From Marinomonas hwangdonensis (GTDB lineage: Bacteria; Pseudomonadota; Gammaproteobacteria; Pseudomonadales; Marinomonadaceae), in contig NZ_RIZG01000001.1 of NCBI RefSeq assembly GCF_003721245.1, forward strand, positions 598,723 to 662,722: DNA of 64,000 nucleotides. Reading direction: 5' to 3'. The position numbers and the translations under genes are program-made. Positions 60,501 through 64,000 of the stretch are shown here, piece after piece. Below the pieces are notes generated by a model, which did not search any database, had not been told where the DNA came from, and was given only the letters and a program-made list of their open reading frames with translations. How positions within the stretch are numbered: the first letter of the stretch is position 1; each line of letters begins with the position of its first letter.

Positions 60501-63500
60501 TCTGTTTTCGACATGACGAATGCTACTCAGGTCAGTTCCCCAGCTGCCGATTCGAGTATTGGTGATGGTAAGGAATACAAAATACAACAAACTGTTGACG
60601 GGGTAACGGTTACGATCAGTTCGGATGCTCCAACAGGAAATCCTGTGTATAACACATTACTGGACTACAGCAACGGTGGCTTTTCTGGGAAAGTGTTCTG
60701 GACCTATGTAAATAATGTAAATCAGGTCAGTTTAGTATTTAGTGAGCCCGTTCTTATTAGCTCTTTCTATGGTACATATGGAGGTGTAGCTGCAAAACAT
60801 GGGGTACCTGATCCAGGAGAAGGTCCATTCATATGGAATGTTTCTAATGGCAGTAACTCAGCTCAAGTGTCTGTAAATATGATGCAGCCTACGCAATTTA
60901 ATCTCTCTAGTTTGGGGGCAGTAACTCAGTTAACCATTACATCAAGTGTAACAACTGGGCATGACTTCGTGATTGATACAATCCAATTTGAGAAGCCTGC
61001 ATCTGATACTGCTGCCCCTACATTTGATTCAACTCCTTCTGTTAGCAATATTTCTGCCACCACAGTCGATTTAGAGACCGATATTGATGAAGCCGGTAAA
61101 GTCTATTACGTGGTAGTGGCGGATGGCGCACAACCTCCTACGGCGGCTCAAGTCAAAGCGGGGGTTTCATACGATGATAATAATGGACGTGGGGCAACGG
61201 TTATTACATCCGGCAATGCTACCGTTTCAGGTGGTGATTTCTCTAATACTTTCAATGTTACAGGCTTAACGGCTAGTACCTCGTATGATATTTACGTGGT
61301 AGCTGAAGACGATGAAAGCACACCGAATATGCAATCGAGTGTGACAAAAGTAGATGTCACAACTATTGCGCCACCCAATCAGGCACCAGTTATTTCTGAT
61401 GCTGAGGCAGGTCAGGCTGTTAACGATGCATCAACGGTAGCGCCATTTAGCTCTATGTCTCTGTCCGATGCGGACAATGATAATGTTTCCATTACCGTGG
61501 CCTTGGATACGGCGGCGAAAGGGGCCTTTACTGCTGCTTCATTGACGGCGTCTGGCTTTACCGATAATAACAATGGGACATACTCGTTAGCCTCTACCAC
61601 TGTTGCTTCTGCTCAGGCGGCCTTGCGTCAGTTGGTGTTTAGCCCTGCTGATAACCGTGTGGCTCCCGGCTCAACCGAAACCACGACCTTTACCATTACG
61701 GTAAACGATGGCACCGCCAATGGTACCGATAACATTACTACCGTGATCAGTACCTCGGTCAACGATGCACCAACCGATATTAGTCTGTCGGATGAGGCGT
61801 TTAGTCATTCCGAAGGCTCTGCAAATGTGGTGGTTGGTAGCTTCTCTGCGACGGATGCGGATACCGGTGAAAGCTTCACGTACTCCCTAGTTGCGGGTAC
61901 TGGTGATACGGATAATGGCAAGTTCAATATTGATGGCGCCAATCTGCGTGTGACGGACCGTGCGAATGTGCCTGCTGGCACTTATAGCATCCGTGTACAG
62001 GTGAACGATGGCGATGCCACATTTGAGAAATCGTTCAGTATTACGGTGAGTGATGATATTGCACCGACTATTAGTGCTGTAGTACCTGCCGACAATGCCA
62101 CTGGGGTGTCGGTCGCGGACTCTATTGAGATTACCTTTGATGAGGGGGTTCAGTTAGGTAATGCTGGCACCATTACCCTGTACGATATTACAGGCAATGG
62201 TGCGAATAGTTTGACCATTGATGTGGGCAACCACAATGGGCAGCTTGCTATTGTGGGTAATAAATTGACCATCAACCCAACGAATAATCTGATGGCGACC
62301 AACCAGTACGCCATTCAGATAACGGCGGGTGCGTTAACAGACAGTTCAGATAATGCTCTAGCAGCCATCAGCGATACAATAAGTTATAACTTTACCACGG
62401 GTACGGTAGACACTACAGCGCCAACGGTTGCGATTGTAGATATTGCCGATCCTACTCAACCCAATGCGGGTACGGTTACTATTAACTTCAGTGAGCAAGT
62501 GACTAATGTTGATATTAGCGACTTTACACTGACTAAAGATGGCTCTCCTGTATCGCTTTCAGGCATAACGGTAGAGGGCTCAGGTAGCGCCTACACGCTG
62601 AATCTTTCGAGCGTGACGACGGCGGAAGGTATTTATGTATTGACGCTAAATACCTCTGATATCACAGATACTTCGGGTAATGCCTTGTCCGCTGGTGACA
62701 GCGAAACCTTTATTATTGATACCACTGCACCAGCGGGTGTGGCGATTGTTCGCACGGGCGCCGAAAATCAAAACGGCAGTGCGGCCACCTTTACTGCGGT
62801 ATTCAATGAAGCCGTGAGTGGAGTGGATGCCGCTGATTTTGTATTGACTGGCACCGCCGCTGGTGGCTCTATCACGAGTGTGACGCAAGTCTCTGATTCG
62901 GTTTATACCATTACAGTGAATGGCGTTAGTGGTGATGGTACTTTGGGGGTGAATTTAAAAGATTCTGGAACAGGGATCACTGATACGGCGGGTAATGCGA
63001 TAAGTGCCGGTGTGACTGGGCAACAAATCACTATAGATAATACAGGTCCAAGTGTTGTTGCGATTAACCGAGATGGTGCTGTGTTAACCACCGCAGACAG
63101 TACGACCTTTACAGTGACTTTTGATGAGGCCGTAACCGGTGTCGATGTTAGCGACTTTAGTTTATTTGGTGGCGCGTCGGGTACTGTGGCTTCCATATCC
63201 GGTTCTGGTGCGACTTACCAGGTGACTGTGAACAATATCAGCGGCGATGGTAGTCTTCGTCTTGACATTAAAGCTTCTGGTACGGGCATTACTGATACAG
63301 TGAGTAACGCCATCGGGGCTGGATTTACCTCTGGCGATACATTAACGATTGATAATACCGCCCCTGTTGTGACTGCCTCTCAAGCTTTTAATCTTGATGA
63401 AGGCATGGTGGCTGATACCGTTATCGGCCAAGTTAAAGCCACAGATACGAACGGAGTAAGTCAGTTCTTGATTCAATCGGGTAACGACAATGGCTACTTT

Positions 63501-64000
63501 GCGATTGACAATAATGGTGTCGTGACGCTTACCAGCGTGGGTGCTGCAGCGATTGATTATGAAACTGCAACGTCTTACACGCTCGATATCGTGGCGACCG
63601 ACGCAGTAGGGCAAGCGTCCAGTGCAGCGGCTGTCACTATCTCAATTAACGATATCAACGACAATGCGCCTGTGTTTAGCTCTGCTGCAACAGCGAGTTT
63701 GGCTGAAAATACAGTGGTGACAACGCCCGTTTATACTGCAGCGGCTACTGATGACGACGGTACCCCCGCCTATAACAGCGTGACTTATAGCTTAAAAGCG
63801 ACGGGTGACCACGATGCCTTTACCATTGATACTGCAACTGGTGAAGTCAAGCTGAAAGCCGCGGCGGACTATGAAACGAAGTCATCCTACAGCTTTACCG
63901 TCATCGCCTCTGATGGCATGCGCAGTGTTGAGAAAGGCGTGACCGTCAGTGTCAATGACTTGAATGACAATACGCCAGTGATCACTTCAGGGGCGACTGG
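51543..64000 (+). CDS. Giant LEPR-xLL/DUF4347 surface protein, open at window end
   Basis: Open from ATG 51543 (AGAGGTGGTG before it) to the last base, at least 4,152 codons, with no stop in frame. The N terminus is basic and lacks a Sec signal, but has the LEPR-xLL motif SALEPRLLLDGA (residues 31-42). Order: DUF4347 (about 92-255); three modules of 114, 114 and 120 aa (from residue 428); Ig-like modules; about seven autotransporter-type beta-strand repeats (residues 1309-1862; for example TKSGSGILTLTGANTYTG); Ig-like and SbsA-like modules; a second DUF4347 (2820-2983); a fibronectin-like module; more Ig-like modules; and cadherin repeats (NDINDNAPVF, NDLNDNTPVI) to the end. Very rich in Gly, Thr, Ser, Ala and Asp. 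Likely exported by the genes upstream and used in adhesion or biofilm; C-terminal signals lie outside. Confidence 0.92.
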   Translation, partial: MKKQDSNKPNKSAAAKRAPVNKKQARKPLISALEPRLLLDGAAVVTAVEAFTDSQLHDGFQTDASQQDTDTSLVIAPTEVRAVDPALNNGKKEVVFIEDNVADYQTLIDGIGAGIEVVLLDSTQDGLAQMALWAQSNSDYDAIHIISHGAEGQVNLGGFSLDNFTVNTRSADLAQLGAALNEDGDLLLYGCEVASGEGQDFIIALAQATQADVAASDDLTGSAVLGGDWQLEFQQGQISETQFLDDSVEDIYHYTLAPVTEITSTFTGLGSSDTGGTGFKSLTDPNLVVSNGFIAANPDIYLNDVSSLSQQLIIKADNTDAESFDVSAVKLYAFNANGITIDSTSTIVFKDKTGVVLQTMTLNSDKVMAQNVDTNIFNMFDTGNSSPVTNVSSIEFNFVIAGSSANGNNFSSLTFKDITYTNVVAPAPTVTSATYDASTNSLVVTGTGMTTGDTITTGNLSLTGEGGASYTLTSANVTAASATSFTVALNAADQAHVESLLNKNGTASVGNTTFNIAAAANWDASRTTAEDLTGNTVTVSNYTATAVSFIETDADYGSATATKIVIDNTSTDRTITFSDDGGGNLLGFDGGGLYASNDVSGDGNGTQLTIDIESGYSFDLTGVSELGGSSTVTVSYTNADGSTGEPTALSSVFPLNDVKQVVLSSTDYAVFNDFLISDVKAIVTGPTVTSATYDASTNSLVVTGTGMTTGDTITTGNLSLTGEGGASYTLTSANVTAASATSFTVALNAADQSHVEGLLNKNGTASVGATTFNIAAAANWDASRTTAADLTGNGVTVSNVQTPTITSSTYDASTGVLTVTGSNLVNADGAANDITANKFTFKGDSSDYTLTDTSNVEITSATEFTITLSATDKAALASRLNKDGDTSTGGTGYNLAVADDWNTVITGGDTADLTGNGITVSNYTAPAVNAVFDFEAGTGTFTVAGDNASATFAHSSAGVTLTATALNDVIYTGSFGGVGSKLGGAETLYYGDNGEGTQLTFAITGYTFDISSIKLYNNGPSDTFTITTSKSGTQSSGIVADSTSSGVISMSGANFTGISSFTITSSNSFMIVAVDDINLSNITVASDTTAPTVTSIERQTSSSSITDADSVVYRVTFDEAVSAIDAADFSVSGTTATVTNILSAGGNAYDVTVSGGDLAALNSTVTLSFAGEQNITDTAGNALAATTPTGTNNSTYDVVNSPTVTTGDNTGDNLSFSDYTADLADGDGLSLAEALHYASANQTVAFDLASGSTVNMNGGTLTVASGVTFDTDSMSALTISNGTLSLGGNVTFTNGTSDVLTVSSTLAGSGALTKSGSGILTLTGANTYTGLTTVSAGTLAVAADSNLGSGAVSLNGGTLDVTANTTIDNAVTLTGDATIQTDSRLTLSGTVSGDGNTLTKTGSGDLKLSGNNSGSAMATTVTAGNLMISSNDNLGTGTLTLDGGTLYLQSASAITHGITLGSSGGTIQVTGSADSTVSGNITGSGALTKGGGRVLTLGGSNSFSGGFNIAGSAGGANVIVADGTNLGTGAVTLTQGLQITGSGTITNNFVLNGGLISNANGVILSGILSGSGNTEKLGAGTLSLSGTNTYTGTTTVSSGILSGTTSSLIGNIVNNASVWFDQSTTGVYDKVISGTGSVSIASDGSVEFSGVNTYSGQTVVGYLATLILSGGNALSDSGAVTVSSPFTLVLKDNETIGSLEGVGSINLSDYTLTTGGNNINTEFSGIIYGAGGITKVGSGIFTLSGENTYTGATAVSAGNLVASGGSAIADTSALTVSSGATFELDNFDSETVGSIAGTGSIVANGGTLTVGGNNTSTTFSGVMSEGSEAVALIKLGSGTLTLSGSNSYTGATTVSAGTLSVTGTLNGPNAAITTVNAGTLEGSGSINSAVLVNSGATLSAGITGSAGTLTINGDLSFDEGVMESLIVDESHYDKVVVNGTVTLSNNSSLSLSGDYVVPAAAEAQSFELLSNDGSDAITGRFSSLTEGAAKTFNSVDLATSYVGSTGNDFLLTGTAIASVTGVSATTDDGHYKVGDTIAITVAFSKAVTVDTTNGTPQLTLETGTTDRVANYVSGTGSDTLTFSYTVQEGDTSSDLDYISTAALVLSNGTIKDGTNDAILTLPTPNSSGSLAVNKAIVIDTTAPSATSTPDLATVSDTGVSSTDNITNDNTPTVTGTAEANATVKLYDTDGTTELGTTTADGSGNWAIASSALSAGAHTLTTKATDAAGNVSVASSGLTITIDTTGPTLSSSSPADNAVQVTQSGDIILTFDEDISGISGVDNISLVNVTTGVTVESFNAGTLTILGKTLTITPSADLDEATMYAIRVDGNAVRDIAGNTYAGISDNTTLNFTTGVTDSVAPTFLSIQRTSDAVITGSTTSFTLTFNEAVDVTAADFVLAITGSVAGTIGSISGSGTNSITVNVTGVSGVGSLGLNLASDHAVKDLAGNNLATVEPADDEAYTVDTVAPTLISINRVDSATTNADSVQFIAVFSETVTGLGIDDFELTGTATNGANISSVTGTGNGFVITVAGVTGDGTLGVQLKSAATVTDTATNALTTTTASAVTEQYTIDNSAPTATAIITTNTALSTADSVTFNVTFSEAVTHVSMDDFEISGDVTGTVSAVSGSGSSYTVTVSNVVGDGALGLNFKSGQNMTDIAGNALAVTEPTTDESYAIDNTLPTVTSISRGMVNQVKAGTATDVVFTVVFSETVSDIAMGDFAVTGNATNTGVSSVSSADGKVFKVTVSGVNGSIGQTVGLSFTGSVNDAVNQASTAQFTAGDHYTIAGTLLNEGALSQAQLDAIVDLNREGTLLEQSVADAKQVVIIDSRVPGLVELTKQANPEADIWLLDGSRSATEQITEILANYNDLDALHILSHGGAGEIYLGAETLSADAINQNSATFAAWDNALSDSGDILLYGCNVAQGDTGIAFINQLAQVTGANIAASDDLTGSAELGGDWELEVKSGEVETNGIELDSYGDTLIPTSSVFDMTNATQVSSPAADSSIGDGKEYKIQQTVDGVTVTISSDAPTGNPVYNTLLDYSNGGFSGKVFWTYVNNVNQVSLVFSEPVLISSFYGTYGGVAAKHGVPDPGEGPFIWNVSNGSNSAQVSVNMMQPTQFNLSSLGAVTQLTITSSVTTGHDFVIDTIQFEKPASDTAAPTFDSTPSVSNISATTVDLETDIDEAGKVYYVVVADGAQPPTAAQVKAGVSYDDNNGRGATVITSGNATVSGGDFSNTFNVTGLTASTSYDIYVVAEDDESTPNMQSSVTKVDVTTIAPPNQAPVISDAEAGQAVNDASTVAPFSSMSLSDADNDNVSITVALDTAAKGAFTAASLTASGFTDNNNGTYSLASTTVASAQAALRQLVFSPADNRVAPGSTETTTFTITVNDGTANGTDNITTVISTSVNDAPTDISLSDEAFSHSEGSANVVVGSFSATDADTGESFTYSLVAGTGDTDNGKFNIDGANLRVTDRANVPAGTYSIRVQVNDGDATFEKSFSITVSDDIAPTISAVVPADNATGVSVADSIEITFDEGVQLGNAGTITLYDITGNGANSLTIDVGNHNGQLAIVGNKLTINPTNNLMATNQYAIQITAGALTDSSDNALAAISDTISYNFTTGTVDTTAPTVAIVDIADPTQPNAGTVTINFSEQVTNVDISDFTLTKDGSPVSLSGITVEGSGSAYTLNLSSVTTAEGIYVLTLNTSDITDTSGNALSAGDSETFIIDTTAPAGVAIVRTGAENQNGSAATFTAVFNEAVSGVDAADFVLTGTAAGGSITSVTQVSDSVYTITVNGVSGDGTLGVNLKDSGTGITDTAGNAISAGVTGQQITIDNTGPSVVAINRDGAVLTTADSTTFTVTFDEAVTGVDVSDFSLFGGASGTVASISGSGATYQVTVNNISGDGSLRLDIKASGTGITDTVSNAIGAGFTSGDTLTIDNTAPVVTASQAFNLDEGMVADTVIGQVKATDTNGVSQFLIQSGNDNGYFAIDNNGVVTLTSVGAAAIDYETATSYTLDIVATDAVGQASSAAAVTISINDINDNAPVFSSAATASLAENTVVTTPVYTAAATDDDGTPAYNSVTYSLKATGDHDAFTIDTATGEVKLKAAADYETKSSYSFTVIASDGMRSVEKGVTVSVNDLNDNTPVITSGAT
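51819..52315 (+). other. DUF4347 domain, copy 1 (His148, Cys191)
   Basis: EVVFIEDNVADYQTLIDG, then DAIHIISHGAEGQVNLGG and GDLLLYGCEVASGEG, ending ASDDLTGSAVLGGDWQLE. The ISHG...LYGC pattern resembles the His/Cys dyad of caspase-like and CHAT folds. Confidence 0.88.
52824..53165 (+). repeat. Near-identical 342-bp module, copy 1
   Basis: Encodes PTVTSATYDASTNSLVVTG...GNTVTVSN, 114 aa. Visibly more GC-rich than the preceding 500 bases. Copy 2 at 53598 differs at only about five residues. Confidence 0.93.
53598..53939 (+). repeat. Near-identical 342-bp module, copy 2
   Basis: Same length as copy 1, no indel; the first 50 or so bases after the start are identical, and differences later are mostly in third positions. 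Separated from copy 1 by 432 bases of different sequence. Confidence 0.93.
53949..54308 (+). repeat. Diverged module, copy 3
   Basis: A 120-aa homologue (PTITSSTYDASTGVLTVTGS...GNGITVSN), clearly the same fold but with changed loops. Confidence 0.85.
55467..57130 (+). repeat. Autotransporter-associated beta-strand repeats
   Basis: About seven degenerate units of the type G(S/T)GxLTKxGSGxLTLSGxNTYTGxTTVSAGTL, beginning near 55467, 55708, 55977, 56238, 56430, 56720 and 57003. They predict a parallel beta-helix in the giant protein. Confidence 0.85.
60000..60490 (+). other. DUF4347 domain, copy 2 (His2877, Cys2920)
   Basis: KQVVIIDSRVPGLVELTKQA, DALHILSHGGAGEIYLG, GDILLYGCNVAQGDTG, ASDDLTGSAELGGDWELE. 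The same pattern as copy 1, and the same 43-residue distance between His and Cys. Confidence 0.88.

Noticed and set aside
52779..63614. Numerous minus-strand open frames of 60-177 codons opposite the giant gene
   Set aside because: They are repetitive, Val/Pro/Ala-rich mirror images of the Gly/Thr/Ser/Ala repeats on the plus strand, without ribosome sites; the plus frame is continuous across all of them.

Overview
The window looks like chromosomal DNA of a marine gammaproteobacterium. Moderate GC, FadA/FadM, KatG, FucP-type and Bcr/CflA transporters, DUF3422 and a complete proteobacterial-type inositol cluster together suggest Oceanospirillales, most likely Marinomonas or a close relative. 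That assignment is an inference from gene content; no rRNA or other marker is present. I saw no tRNA, rRNA, insertion sequence, prophage or CRISPR array.

Layout. (1) 1-8 kb: the 3' part of fadA, a D-2-hydroxyacid dehydrogenase, a CodA-family deaminase with altered active-site residues, katG, and a chemoreceptor pseudogene broken by three separate lesions. (2) 8-22 kb: a myo-inositol catabolic locus. It has an RpiR-type regulator and a periplasmic binding protein on the minus strand, and divergently a permease, an ABC ATPase, a Gfo/Idh/MocA oxidoreductase and iolC-D-E-A-B-G, closed by a hairpin terminator. Together these import inositol, oxidise it and degrade it to acetyl-CoA plus a C3 unit. 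(3) 22-31 kb: a thioesterase, an isochorismatase-fold hydrolase, a FucP-type transporter whose upstream region carries the same 13-bp near-palindrome as the inositol promoter region, a Blc lipocalin, a hybrid histidine kinase with a REC-GGDEF partner, and a DUF3422 membrane protein. (4) 31-40 kb: an N-acetylglucosamine or chitooligosaccharide locus, with a GntR/HutC regulator and a four-gene ABC transporter on the minus strand and divergent nagB-nagK-nagA. (5) 40-48 kb: a cold-shock protein, Tat-exported MsrB, a fasciclin lipoprotein, trpBA facing a TetR regulator across a 21-bp palindrome, a DUF4105 protein, a PEGA lipoprotein and a Bcr/CflA exporter.

(6) 48-64 kb: the most unusual part. An OmpA-like lipoprotein, a TolC-family outer-membrane protein and a short HlyD-like periplasmic adaptor are followed by an open reading frame that starts at 51543 and is still open at the window end (at least 4,152 codons). 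The giant product has an N-terminal LEPR-xLL motif, two DUF4347 domains about 2,700 residues apart that share a His...Cys pair at identical spacing, three tandem modules of about 115 residues (two almost identical), autotransporter-type beta-strand repeats, many Ig-like modules and cadherin repeats. I read this as a dedicated export locus for a giant surface protein. No inner-membrane energising component is visible here.
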